64,000 nucleotides of DNA from an uncultured Eubacteriales bacterium (GCA_900546845.1 UREK01000007.1:1-64000); one strand, 5' to 3'. Counted from the first letter of the stretch, positions 15,897 through 24,712 are shown. Notes: a model not told the origin generated them from the letters alone. Numbers and translations are program-made.

Positions 15897-16047
15897 CCCG
15901 GCATATTATGTATTTGCTATGGCGCGAAATTTGTATTATTATAAAGGCTAAAAATCCGGCACGCGTTCCCCGCGGAGCCGGATGCACCCGTCGTAAAAAG
16001 GCAGGGGCTTTCCCCGCTTTTGCTTTGAACGTATAAGGAGGATGATC

Positions 16048-17787
16048 ATGAAAACACTCATGCTTGGCAACGAAGCGGTTGCCAGGGGCCTGTATGAGGC
16101 GGGCTGTTCCGTGCTCTCCAGCTATCCTGGCACGCCCAGCACGGAGATCAGCGAAGCCGCCGCAAAGTATCCGGAGATCTATGCCGAATGGGCCCCGAAC
16201 GAGAAGGTGGCCATGGAGACGGCCTTCGGCGCCGCGCTCGCGGGCAAGCGGAGCTTCTGCGGCATGAAGCACGTGGGGCTCAACGTGGCGGCAGACCCGC
16301 TGTTTACCATCTCCTACACCGGCGTGAACGCCGGGATGGTCATCGGCGTGGCGGACGACGCGGGCATGCACAGCTCCCAGAACGAGCAGGATTCCCGCCA
16401 TTACGCGAAGGCGGCCAAGCTCCCCATGCTGGAGCCTGCGGACAGCGCGGAGGCGCTCGCATTCGCTAAGCTGGCCTACGAGCTTTCCGAGCGGTTCGAT
16501 ACCCCCGTCCTCCTGAAGATGTGTACCCGGGTGGCCCATTCCCAAAGCATCGTGGAGACCGGCGAGCGGCAGGAGCCCGCGCCCCGGCCCTATGAAAAAG
16601 ACCCGAAGAAATATATCATGATGCCGGGCTATGCCAAGCTGCGGCACCCAGCCGTGGAAGCGCGCCTCGCGGCGCTTGCGGAATATGCGGAAACGGCGCC
16701 CTGCAACCGGGTCGAACCGGGCGGGGATCATTCCATCGGCATCATCACTCACAGCACCAGCTATCAATACGTAAAGGAAGCCTGCGGCGATCGCTTCCCC
16801 GTGCTGAAATTGGGCATGGCCTGGCCGCTGCCGGAAAAGCTGATCCGGGAGTTCGCCGCATCCGTATCCCTGCTCGTCGTCGTCGAAGAGCTGGACGGCT
16901 TTATTGAAGACCATTGCCGGAATCTGGGCCTTGCCCTTGCCGGCAAGGATTATTTCTCCCCCATCGGGGAGCTTTCCCAGAACATCGTGGCGGAGAAGCT
17001 CGGCCTCAAGGCCCACGAAGGCGTTGCGCTGGAAACGCCCATCCCGCCGCGTCCGCCGGTCATGTGCGCGGGCTGCCCGCACAGAGGGCTGTTCTATACC
17101 CTTGCCAAGGGAAAATATACCGTCATCGGCGACATTGGGTGCTATACGCTTGGCGCGGTGGCACCGCTCAACGCCATCGATGCGGTGGTCTGCATGGGAG
17201 CTTCCATCTCGGGCCTTCATGGCTTCACCAAGGCCGGCGGCTCCGAGGGGCGCAAGACCGTGGCCGTCATCGGGGATTCCACCTTCATGCACTCGGGCAT
17301 GACGGGCCTTGTGAACGTGGCCTATAACGATTCCAACAGCACCGTCATCATCCTCGACAACTCCATCACCGGCATGACAGGCCATCAGCAGAACCCGACC
17401 ACAGGCTTTAACCTCAAGGGCGACCCTGCCGCGAAGGTGGACCTTGAGGCGCTGTGCCACGCCATCGGCATCAACCGCGTCCGGGTAGTGGATCCTTACA
17501 ACCTTGCCGCCTGCGAGACTGCGATCAAGGAGGAGACGGAGGCGGAGGAGCCTTCCGTCATCATCTCCCGGCGGCCCTGCGCCCTGCTTAAATATGTGAA
17601 GCACAAGGCGCCCCTTACGGTGGAAGCGGCCGCCTGCAAGGGCTGCAGGATATGCATGAAGATCGGCTGCCCGGCTATCAGCATGGAGGGCGGCAAAGCG
17701 AAGGTCGACGCGACGCTTTGCACCGGCTGCGGCGTTTGCTCGGAACTCTGTAAATTCGGCGCGCTCTGCGCCGGGAAGGAGGCCTGA
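16048..17787 (+). CDS. iorA: Indolepyruvate ferredoxin oxidoreductase, alpha subunit
   Basis: A 579-residue subunit interconverting aryl pyruvates (plus CoA) and aryl-acetyl-CoA, CO2 and reduced ferredoxin. The N-terminal pyruvate-ferredoxin-oxidoreductase-type domain begins GNEAVARGLYEAG. The thiamine-diphosphate domain has MCAGCPHRG near residue 343, GDIGCYTLG near 365 and GDSTFMHSG near 409. Two [4Fe-4S] sites near the C-terminus read CKGCRICMKIGCP and CTGCGVCSELC. Start ATG at 16048 has AAGGAGG 6 bp upstream; an ATG 6 bp earlier is too close to it. iorB follows after 1 bp. Confidence 0.95.
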   Translation: MKTLMLGNEAVARGLYEAGCSVLSSYPGTPSTEISEAAAKYPEIYAEWAPNEKVAMETAFGAALAGKRSFCGMKHVGLNVAADPLFTISYTGVNAGMVIGVADDAGMHSSQNEQDSRHYAKAAKLPMLEPADSAEALAFAKLAYELSERFDTPVLLKMCTRVAHSQSIVETGERQEPAPRPYEKDPKKYIMMPGYAKLRHPAVEARLAALAEYAETAPCNRVEPGGDHSIGIITHSTSYQYVKEACGDRFPVLKLGMAWPLPEKLIREFAASVSLLVVVEELDGFIEDHCRNLGLALAGKDYFSPIGELSQNIVAEKLGLKAHEGVALETPIPPRPPVMCAGCPHRGLFYTLAKGKYTVIGDIGCYTLGAVAPLNAIDAVVCMGASISGLHGFTKAGGSEGRKTVAVIGDSTFMHSGMTGLVNVAYNDSNSTVIILDNSITGMTGHQQNPTTGFNLKGDPAAKVDLEALCHAIGINRVRVVDPYNLAACETAIKEETEAEEPSVIISRRPCALLKYVKHKAPLTVEAAACKGCRICMKIGCPAISMEGGKAKVDATLCTGCGVCSELCKFGALCAGKEA

Positions 17788-17788
17788 A

Positions 17789-18361
17789 ATGGAGACGAAG
17801 AACATCATGATCGTGGGCGTTGGCGGGCAGGGCTCCCTGCTTGCCAGCAAGCTCCTGGGCCGGCTCCTGCTCGGCAGGGGCTATGACGTCAAGGTGTCCG
17901 AGGTACACGGCATGAGCCAGCGCGGCGGCTCCGTCGTGACCTATGTGCGCTTTGGGGAGAAGGTCTATTCCCCCATCATTGATAAGGGGGAGGCGGACTA
18001 TATCCTCTCCTTTGAGCTGCTCGAGGCCGCCCGCTGGACGGAATACCTCAAGCCCGGCGGCAAGATCATCACCAACACCCAGCGGGTCAACCCTATGCCC
18101 GTTATCACCGGCGCCGCGGCCTATCCGGGCGGACTCGTGGAGGAGATGCGCGGAAGGGGCATGGATGTGGACGCATTTGACGCGCTTTCCCTGGCGGAGC
18201 AGGCGGGGTCTTCCAAGGCGGTGAACCTGGTTCTTCTCGGCAGGCTCTCCAGATCCGCCGAGTTTAGCGAAGCGGAATGGATGCAGGCCATTGAGACGAG
18301 CGTGCCGCCTAAATTCCTGGAGCTTAACCGCCGCGCCTTCGCGCTGGGCCGCGGCTCCTGA
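17789..18361 (+). CDS. iorB: Indolepyruvate ferredoxin oxidoreductase, beta subunit
   Basis: A 190-residue partner of IorA made of the POR gamma-type domain. It starts with the nucleotide-fold-like GVGGQGSLLASKLLG (residues about 10-24) and has the family segment VSEVHGMSQRGGSVV near residue 36. It is needed for the alpha2beta2 enzyme. Its start is 1 bp after the iorA stop, ensuring equal synthesis. Confidence 0.95.
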   Translation: METKNIMIVGVGGQGSLLASKLLGRLLLGRGYDVKVSEVHGMSQRGGSVVTYVRFGEKVYSPIIDKGEADYILSFELLEAARWTEYLKPGGKIITNTQRVNPMPVITGAAAYPGGLVEEMRGRGMDVDAFDALSLAEQAGSSKAVNLVLLGRLSRSAEFSEAEWMQAIETSVPPKFLELNRRAFALGRGS

Positions 18362-18395
18362 AGAATATCCTTTACGACCATTAGAGAGGAACAGT

Positions 18396-19694
18396 ATGGA
18401 ACGTTACTATCAGCCAGAGATTGAATGTGCCAGCCGGGAGCAGATCCTTGCCTGGCAGAACGAGCGCCTGCTGCGCCAGGTGCAAAACGTATGGGACAAC
18501 GTGCCCTATTACCGCAAAAAGATGGAGGAGAAGGGCCTTAGCCCCAAGGACGTCAAGGGGCTAGAGGATCTGCACAAGCTCCCCTTCCTCACGAAGGACG
18601 ACCTGCGCGAGGCATATCCCTATGGCCTGATGGCCCGCCCCCTGAAGGATTGCGTACGCATCCAGTCCACCTCCGGCACCACGGGAAAGCGCGTCATCGC
18701 TTTTTATACCCAGCACGATCTTGACATCTGGGAGGATTGCTGTGCCCGGGCGATCGTCGCAGCCGGCGGCACGGATGAGGACGTCTGCCATGTCAGCTAT
18801 GGCTACGGCCTTTTCACCGGCGGGCCTGGCCTCAATGGCGGCAGCCATAAGGTGGGCTGCCTGACCCTGCCGATGTCCTCCGGCAATACGGATAGGCAGC
18901 TCCAGTTCATGGTGGACCTTGGTTCCACGATCCTCTGCTGTACGCCTTCCTACGCGGCATACCTGGCGGAATCCGCTGCCGAGCGGGGCATCCGGGATAA
19001 ACTCAAACTCCGGGCGGGCATCTTCGGGGCCGAGGCCTGGAGCGAGGAGATGCGCCGGGAGATCGAAAAGGGCCTCGGCATCAAGGCTTACGACATCTAC
19101 GGCCTCACGGAGATCAGCGGCCCCGGCGTGAGCTTTGAATGCTCCGAGCAGACCGGCATGCACATCAATGAAGATCATTTCATCGCGGAGATCATCGACC
19201 CCCGCACCGGCGCGGTGCTGCCCGAAGGGGAAAAGGGCGAACTGGTGTTCACCTCCATCACAAAAGAGGCGTTCCCGCTTCTGCGCTACCGCACGCGGGA
19301 TATCTGCGTGCTGAGCCGAAAACCCTGTTCCTGCGGCCGCACGCACGTGAAGATGTCGCGGCCCATGGGCCGCAGCGACGACATGCTCGTCGTCAAGGGC
19401 GTGAACGTATTCCCCTCCCAGATCGAGACTGTCCTTCTGGAGCAGGGTTATGCCGTCAACTACCAGATCATTGTGGACCGGGTCAACAATTCCGATACGC
19501 TGGAAGTCCACGTGGAGATGACGCCGGAGATGTTCTCCGATCAGCTCAGCCACGTGGCGGAGATGGAGAAGCAGCTGGTCAGCGCTTTGAAGGCCATGCT
19601 GGGCATTTACGCCAAGGTGCGCCTTGTGGCGCCCAAATCCATCGAGCGCAGCGAAGGGAAGGCTGTCCGCCTGATCGACAAGCGAAAAATTTAA
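18396..19694 (+). CDS. Phenylacetate-CoA ligase family protein
   Basis: A 432-residue PaaK-type AMP-forming ligase. Motifs: QSTSGTTGKRV near residue 90, YGLTEISGPG near 235, and the C-terminal GRSDDMLVVKGVNVFPSQIE near 328. A CSCGR pair of cysteines near 315 is common in the anaerobic group. It makes arylacetyl-CoA, the substrate for IorAB in the carboxylating direction. AGAGGA precedes the ATG at 18396. It is the second ligase of the operon; the two may divide phenylacetate, hydroxyphenylacetate and indoleacetate between them (inference). Confidence 0.9.
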   Translation: MERYYQPEIECASREQILAWQNERLLRQVQNVWDNVPYYRKKMEEKGLSPKDVKGLEDLHKLPFLTKDDLREAYPYGLMARPLKDCVRIQSTSGTTGKRVIAFYTQHDLDIWEDCCARAIVAAGGTDEDVCHVSYGYGLFTGGPGLNGGSHKVGCLTLPMSSGNTDRQLQFMVDLGSTILCCTPSYAAYLAESAAERGIRDKLKLRAGIFGAEAWSEEMRREIEKGLGIKAYDIYGLTEISGPGVSFECSEQTGMHINEDHFIAEIIDPRTGAVLPEGEKGELVFTSITKEAFPLLRYRTRDICVLSRKPCSCGRTHVKMSRPMGRSDDMLVVKGVNVFPSQIETVLLEQGYAVNYQIIVDRVNNSDTLEVHVEMTPEMFSDQLSHVAEMEKQLVSALKAMLGIYAKVRLVAPKSIERSEGKAVRLIDKRKI

Positions 19695-19708
19695 AGGAGG
19701 GAACCAGC

Positions 19709-20140
19709 ATGACGATCCATCAAATATCCGTGTTCCTGGAAAACCGGGCGGGACAGTTGGCAGAGATCACCAAAATCCTCTCGGAGCGCCATATCGACCT
19801 CCGGGCCCTGAACATCGCGGAAACCACTGACTATGGCGTGCTCCGGCTGATCGTGGATCAGCCGGAAGCCGCGGCTTCGATCCTGCTGAGCGAGGGCGTT
19901 ATCCTTTCCATGACGCCGGTGGTGGCTGTCGGGGTTCCCGACCAGCCCGGTGGGCTTGCGGAAGTGCTGCGCCTCATATCCGAGGCGGGCGTCGATGTGG
20001 AGTATATGTATTCCGTATTCGGCCAGGTGAACGGGAAGGCGTATATGATTTTCCGCGTGACGGATACGGATAAGCTCATCGCCATCCTGAATGCAAACGG
20101 CATCGCCCCCGCCGCCGGGGAAGAGCTGGGCATTCATTGA
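19709..20140 (+). CDS. Tandem ACT-domain protein
   Basis: A 143-residue protein made almost entirely of two ACT domains (about 1-68, starting HQISVFLENRAGQLAEITKIL, and 69-140, starting VVAVGVPDQPGGLAEVLRLI). ACT domains bind amino acids. Stand-alone tandem ACT proteins are often encoded beside iorAB and paaK, so it probably senses the amino acid end product. It has no catalytic residues. GGAGG lies about 8 bp upstream. Confidence 0.88.
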   Translation: MTIHQISVFLENRAGQLAEITKILSERHIDLRALNIAETTDYGVLRLIVDQPEAAASILLSEGVILSMTPVVAVGVPDQPGGLAEVLRLISEAGVDVEYMYSVFGQVNGKAYMIFRVTDTDKLIAILNANGIAPAAGEELGIH

Positions 20141-20191
20141 AACCGGAACCCAGCTGATTGAGACAGAATTGAAAGAAGGATATAAGACATA

Positions 20192-21358
20192 ATGAAAGAA
20201 GTCAGCAGAAAAACGCAGCTGTTCACCGATTCCGTCATCCGGCGGATGACCCGCATCTCCCTCGAGTGCGGGGCCATCAACCTCGCGCAGGGCTTCCCGG
20301 ATTTCGACCCGCCCAGGGCGTTGACCGACCGCTTGCAGGAGATCAGCACCCTTGGGCCGCATCAATACCCGATCACGATGGGCGCACCCAATTTCCGAGC
20401 GGCGCTTGCGCGCAAGTGCGGCCGCTTCATGGGTCGTACCCTGGATCCGGATACAGAAATCGTCGTTACCATCGGCTCCACGGAAGCCATGGTGGATACG
20501 ATCTTCGCCCTGACCAACCCGGGGGACAAGATCGTTATGTTCTCGCCCTATTTTGAGAACTACCACGCGCAGGCCATCATGGCGGATTGCGAGCCAATCT
20601 TCGTGCCGCTGGTGCCGCCCACGTTCCACTTCGACCCGAACGTGCTGGAAGAGGCGTTCAAACAGCATCCGAAAGCCATCCTAATCTGCAACCCCTCCAA
20701 CCCAAGCGGCAAGGTGTTCACCGAGGCGGAGCTCCGGCTCATCGGCGAACTTGCGGTTCGCTACGACGCTTACGTTATCATGGACGAGGTATATGAGCAC
20801 ATCGTTTACGCCCCGCACCGCCATGTTTACATGAACAGCCTGCCCGGCATGTGGGAGCGGACGGTCTCCTGCAGCTCGCTTTCCAAAACCTATTCCATCA
20901 CTGGCTGGCGCTTGGGCTATGCCATCGCCCCCAAGCACCTGATGGACCGCATCAAGCAGTTCCACGATTTCAACACCGTGGGCGCGCCCTCTGTGCTCAT
21001 GGAGGCGGCCATCGCGGGGCTTGACATGCCGGACAGCTACTATACGGAGTTCGGCGCCCACTATACCCACATGAAGGAGCTCTTCACCAAGGGCCTTGAT
21101 GCGATCGGCATCCCGTATACGGAACCCCAGGGCGCGTACTTCGTGCTTGCAAACATCGGGCCGTTCCTCAAGAATGGGCAGACGGACGTGGAATTCTGCG
21201 AGGAGATGGCCCGCAAGGTGGGCGTCGCCTGCGTGCCCGGCACTTCCTTCTTCAAGGAGGATGTAAACGACATCGTTCGGGTACACTTCGCCAAGAAGGA
21301 CGAAACGCTGCTCGAAGCGCTCAACCGCCTGGCGGACATCAAGGCCAAGATGGCGTAA
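20192..21358 (+). CDS. Class I/II PLP aminotransferase
   Basis: A 388-residue fold-type I aminotransferase (aspartate/aromatic/kynurenine group). The PLP lysine is in SSLSKTYSITGWRLGY near residue 235, with NPSNPSGKV near 172 and the N-terminal INLAQGFPDF. It fits the last step of the proposed route, aryl pyruvate to aromatic amino acid. It is the last gene of the T-box operon and is followed at once by hairpin and repeat copy B. Confidence 0.92.
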   Translation: MKEVSRKTQLFTDSVIRRMTRISLECGAINLAQGFPDFDPPRALTDRLQEISTLGPHQYPITMGAPNFRAALARKCGRFMGRTLDPDTEIVVTIGSTEAMVDTIFALTNPGDKIVMFSPYFENYHAQAIMADCEPIFVPLVPPTFHFDPNVLEEAFKQHPKAILICNPSNPSGKVFTEAELRLIGELAVRYDAYVIMDEVYEHIVYAPHRHVYMNSLPGMWERTVSCSSLSKTYSITGWRLGYAIAPKHLMDRIKQFHDFNTVGAPSVLMEAAIAGLDMPDSYYTEFGAHYTHMKELFTKGLDAIGIPYTEPQGAYFVLANIGPFLKNGQTDVEFCEEMARKVGVACVPGTSFFKEDVNDIVRVHFAKKDETLLEALNRLADIKAKMA

Positions 21359-21381
21359 CGGTTTATTTGCAGACAGCAGAA

Positions 21382-21403
21382 AAGCACACCAAACGGTGTG
21401 CTT
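21382..21403 (+). terminator. Left hairpin bordering repeat copy B
   Basis: AAGCACACC-AAAC-GGTGTGCTT, 24 bp after the aminotransferase stop. It lacks a T-run because the repeat element follows; the identical hairpin with a T-run stands at 21602-21627. Confidence 0.8.
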
Positions 21404-21405
21404 CA

Positions 21406-21601
21406 GCTTGTCGAAAAAGTCTCTCCGGGATTGTCAAGGGCCGCAGCCCTTGACTTTCCATCGCGAGCAGCGACCTGTGCGGTGCGAGCGAAAAGCCTTG
21501 CGCCGCAAGGCTTTCTTTACACGGAGCGCTGGCCGCGCCATCGGCGCAAGCGCGATGTGCAATCCTCGATAAAGTGGCATCTGCCACTTTATCGACAGCC
21601 T
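21406..21601. repeat. 196-bp repeat, copy B
   Basis: A complete copy with imperfect terminal inverted repeats (AGCTTGTCGA against AGGCTGTCGA). Internal stem-loops: GTCAAGGG/CCCTTGAC (21433-21454), AAAGCCTTG/CAAGGCTTT (21492-21514) and CGATAAAGTGGCA/TGCCACTTTATCG (21567-21594). It lies between the convergent aminotransferase and fbp genes. There is no coding capacity of its own; reading frames across it differ between copies. Confidence 0.9.
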
Positions 21602-21627
21602 AAAGCACACCAAACGGTGTGCTTTTT
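21602..21627. terminator. Right hairpin bordering repeat copy B
   Basis: The same stem as at 21382-21403 (AAAGCACACC-AAAC-GGTGTGCTTT) followed by TT; it serves the aminotransferase operon and, being symmetric, also fbp on the other strand. Confidence 0.85.
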
Positions 21628-21653
21628 GTGCATGAAGCCGTTTTTGCAGCCCG

Positions 21654-23627
21654 TTACTGCCGCTTGCGCGTCGGATCCGGCTTGATGACGCCGCTGCGGT
21701 ATGCCTCGAGGAGCTTGCGCAGATCTGCGATACGCCCTTCGAGCTCCACGCCCGTATCAATGTCGGAGACCATGACGCGTTTCTGGAACTCCTCCACGAT
21801 GTGCGTATGGGAGGTAATGTCCCGGTCGTGCCGGACTGCGTCCTCGATGCTGGTGAACGGCTCGTGCGCGGCAATGCGCATGCCCCAGGAGTTGAAGAAC
21901 ATCGTATAGCCTGCGATCCCCGTCTGCCCCTGGTAGGCGCGGCAGAACCCGCCGTCGATCACGACGAGGCGGCCATGCGCCTTGCAGGGATTTTCGCCCT
22001 CCTTTGCGCGCACGGGGATGTGCCCGTTTACGATGCGGCTCCAGGGCTTGTCGAGCCCGAACGCGGTGAGGATGCCGCGGCAGAAGTCCTCGTCGTCGTA
22101 ATACTCGTAATAGGCGTTCTTCGGCTCCTTCCAGGTCGCCTTATCCTCGATGAGCGCGCGCTCAAACGTGGTGATGTGGCTGCGGCCGAAGATGGGAGAA
22201 TTGCGCCCGCACCAGAGGAACCAGAGGAAATCTCGCCCGTTCTGGCGTTCCGCGGAGCCTTCCGGCGCGAAATAGCCCTGCCGGGCGAGCTTGTCGCAGT
22301 AATCGAGGAAATCGCGCCCGCTCAGGCGGTTACGGCCAAACTCGAACTCGAGGAAGCTGCCGTCCCGGTTGCAGGGGATGCAGCCGTGGTAAAGCAGGTT
22401 CCCGTTGTAGCAGCGGTAGACGGAACCAACGGAATACAGGAAGCGCGCGTGCTGCTGCAAACGCTCGCTGTGCATGAAGGCAGAGACGAGCTGACCCATC
22501 AGGGCCTCCTCCTCCCCGGTGAGCTTCGTCGGGTCGGCGGGGTCGACGGTGGGGAAGTCCGTATCCCGCAGGGGATATTCCTTGCCGTCCACCGTGAGCG
22601 TGCCCTTCTCCCAATCCACGCGGGAGAGCATATCCCGGTCGTCCATATGATACTCCGGGTGGCGGCGGATGACCTGCCCCTCCAGCTTGAACAGGATGAC
22701 GCTGATGGCCTTGTGCATGCGCGCGTAAAGGTTCAGGTCACGCGGCTTGAAGGGTTCCTCCGGCAGCTTGCGCGGCTTGAAGACAGAAGCGTCGCCCGCG
22801 CCGTACTGCTCGGTGGAGAACAGCGCAAGCGGCAGCAGATTGATGCCATAGCCATTTTCGAGCATGTCTAGGTTGTCATACTGCACGCAGTTGCGCACGG
22901 CAGTGGCGATGCAAACGTCGCTGCCGGCGGCCGCTCCCATCCACATCACGTCATGGTTGCCCCACTGGATGTCTACGTTGTGATGTTCCATCAGGTGGTC
23001 GAGGATCACGTCCGCATGCGGCCCGCGGTCGAAAATATCGCCCACGATATGCAGCACGTCCACGGTCATGCGTTTGATGAGCGTCGCCATTTCCACGATG
23101 AAGGTGTCCGCGCTGCCGGTGTCGATGATGGCGCGGATGATGTTGTCGTAATAGCGGTCCTGGTTGCGGTTGGGGCCGGTGTTGAGCAGCTCCTCCATGA
23201 TGTAGGCGAACTCCTTGGGGAGCGCCTTGCGCACCTTGGAGCGGGAGTATTTGGAAGCGGAAAGCCGGCATACGGCGATGAGCCGCCGGAGCATTACGCA
23301 ATACCAGTCGTAAAGGTCGGCAACGGTCGCCTTGGCTTCGATGAGCTTTTCGCGCGGGTAATAGATCAGCGCGGCGAGTGCGCGCCGCTCCGCAATCACG
23401 AGCGAACCCTCGAACGCCTGGTCGATCTTATCCGCGACCGCGCCGGAGCCGTTGTTGAGGATATGCAGGAACGCTTCATGCTCGCCGTGGATGTCGCTCA
23501 TGAAGTGTTCGGTGCCTTTTGGGAGATTTAAGATAGCGGTCAGGTTGATGATTTCCGCGCTTGCGGCTTGCGGCGAAGGGTATTCCCGTGCAAGGAGCGT
23601 GAGGTAGCGGGCATCTCGAGCGTTCAT
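21654..23627 (-). CDS. fbp: Class III fructose-1,6-bisphosphatase
   Basis: A 657-residue enzyme of the Firmicutes-specific class III family (B. subtilis Fbp is of similar length), catalysing the gluconeogenic step fructose-1,6-bisphosphate to fructose-6-phosphate. It has the calcineurin-like phosphatase motifs MSDIHGEHEAF near residue 43, VGDIFDRGPH near 202 and QWGNHDVMW near 220, and NGHIPVRAKEGE toward the end. It is monocistronic, divergent from nfo and convergent with the aminotransferase operon. Confidence 0.96.
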   Translation of the reverse strand: MNARDARYLTLLAREYPSPQAASAEIINLTAILNLPKGTEHFMSDIHGEHEAFLHILNNGSGAVADKIDQAFEGSLVIAERRALAALIYYPREKLIEAKATVADLYDWYCVMLRRLIAVCRLSASKYSRSKVRKALPKEFAYIMEELLNTGPNRNQDRYYDNIIRAIIDTGSADTFIVEMATLIKRMTVDVLHIVGDIFDRGPHADVILDHLMEHHNVDIQWGNHDVMWMGAAAGSDVCIATAVRNCVQYDNLDMLENGYGINLLPLALFSTEQYGAGDASVFKPRKLPEEPFKPRDLNLYARMHKAISVILFKLEGQVIRRHPEYHMDDRDMLSRVDWEKGTLTVDGKEYPLRDTDFPTVDPADPTKLTGEEEALMGQLVSAFMHSERLQQHARFLYSVGSVYRCYNGNLLYHGCIPCNRDGSFLEFEFGRNRLSGRDFLDYCDKLARQGYFAPEGSAERQNGRDFLWFLWCGRNSPIFGRSHITTFERALIEDKATWKEPKNAYYEYYDDEDFCRGILTAFGLDKPWSRIVNGHIPVRAKEGENPCKAHGRLVVIDGGFCRAYQGQTGIAGYTMFFNSWGMRIAAHEPFTSIEDAVRHDRDITSHTHIVEEFQKRVMVSDIDTGVELEGRIADLRKLLEAYRSGVIKPDPTRKRQ

Positions 23628-23735
23628 GGAAACCTCCGGATTGGTTATTATATTAACAAAGAGAAACGGTATATTCTATTAACGACACTTATATATTAGC
23701 ACGTTTTTTGTGCGCTGAATAGATGGAAAAACACG

Positions 23736-23757
23736 TTTTGCAGGAATTCCTGCAAAA
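23736..23757. promoter_or_regulatory. 22-bp perfect palindrome between fbp and nfo
   Basis: TTTTGCAGGAA and its exact reverse complement adjoin without a loop, in the divergent region of fbp and nfo, 11 bp before the nfo -35 box. It could be an operator. Confidence 0.5.
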
Positions 23758-23767
23758 AATCCGCTGG

Positions 23768-23796
23768 TTGGCGGGAGGGAGCCGGGATGTTATACT
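23768..23796 (+). promoter_or_regulatory. Promoter of nfo
   Basis: TTGGCG and TATACT with a 17-bp spacer; predicted start near 23803, 27 bp before the start codon. Confidence 0.75.
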
Positions 23797-23829
23797 ATGA
23801 ATATAGAAACAACGCAAAAGGAGAACGTC

Positions 23830-24654
23830 ATGCTGAAAATCGGGTGCCACCTTTCCTCGTCGAAAGGGTTTTTGCATATGGGCAAAGAAGCCGTTTCCAT
23901 CGGCGCGAACACATTCCAGTTTTTTACGCGCAACCCGCGCGGTGGCGCGGCGAAGGCGTTGGATGAAGCGGATGCCGCCGCGTACCGCGCTTTTGCGGCG
24001 GAGCATGGGATCGGCCCCGTCATCGCGCACGCGCCGTACACGCTTAACGCTTGCGCGGCGGACGAGGGCCTGCGCAGATTTGCGCGGGAGACGATGCAGG
24101 ACGACCTCCGGCGGCTCGCGCACCTGCCCGGCAGCTTCTACAATTTCCACCCCGGCAGCCATGTGAAGCAGGGGATGGAGGAAGGGATCCGCCTCATTGC
24201 GGAGACGCTCAACGCCGTTTTGCCCGAGGCGGGAGAAACGGCCGTGCTGCTTGAGACGATGGCGGGGAAGGGCAGCGAGGTCGGCGGCCGGTTTGAAGAG
24301 CTGCGCGCGGTGATCGACCGGGTAGAGCATGCGGAGCGCCTTGGCGTGTGCCTCGACACCTGCCATGTGTTCGACGCGGGCTACGACATCGTGAACGACC
24401 TTGACGGCGTGCTCGCGGAGTTTGACCGGGTGATCGGCCTTACCCGCCTCCGCGCGCTGCACCTCAACGACAGCATGAACCCGCTTGGCTCCCACAAGGA
24501 CCGCCACGCCTGCCTTGGCGCAGGGCATATCGGCCTGCCGGCGCTTCTCAGTGTGGTAAAGCACCCGGCGCTTCGCGGCCTGCCGATCGCGCTCGAGACG
24601 CCCAACGACCTTGCGGGTTATGCCCGGGAGATCGCGCTCGTGCGGGGCGGCTGA
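23830..24654 (+). CDS. nfo: Endonuclease IV (AP endonuclease)
   Basis: A 274-residue TIM-barrel enzyme cutting 5' of abasic sites in base-excision repair. It begins LKIGCHLSSSKGF as in the family, with FQFFTRNPR near residue 29, YNFHPGSH near 106, the zinc-site segment LLETMAGKGSEVG near 142, CLDTCHVFDAGYD near 177 and LHLNDSMNPLGSHKDRHACLGAGHIG near 212. Start at 23830 has AAGGAG 6 bp upstream; the ORF extends upstream only to a weak ATG at 23797 that overlaps the promoter. Confidence 0.95.
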   Translation: MLKIGCHLSSSKGFLHMGKEAVSIGANTFQFFTRNPRGGAAKALDEADAAAYRAFAAEHGIGPVIAHAPYTLNACAADEGLRRFARETMQDDLRRLAHLPGSFYNFHPGSHVKQGMEEGIRLIAETLNAVLPEAGETAVLLETMAGKGSEVGGRFEELRAVIDRVEHAERLGVCLDTCHVFDAGYDIVNDLDGVLAEFDRVIGLTRLRALHLNDSMNPLGSHKDRHACLGAGHIGLPALLSVVKHPALRGLPIALETPNDLAGYAREIALVRGG

Positions 24655-24712
24655 GACTGCCGGCCAAGCGCACCTGCATTTGAACAAGAAAAAGTGGAGC
24701 CTGCGCCGTCTT

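Noticed and set aside
15897..16041. An internal promoter or second riboswitch before iorA
   Set aside because: The region has AT-rich words and a short CCGGC/GCCGG stem, but no spaced -35/-10 pair and no conserved riboswitch core.
15790..17850. A 686-codon minus-strand frame across iorA
   Set aside because: It overlaps iorA and the end of the ligase gene completely and shows no protein family signature.
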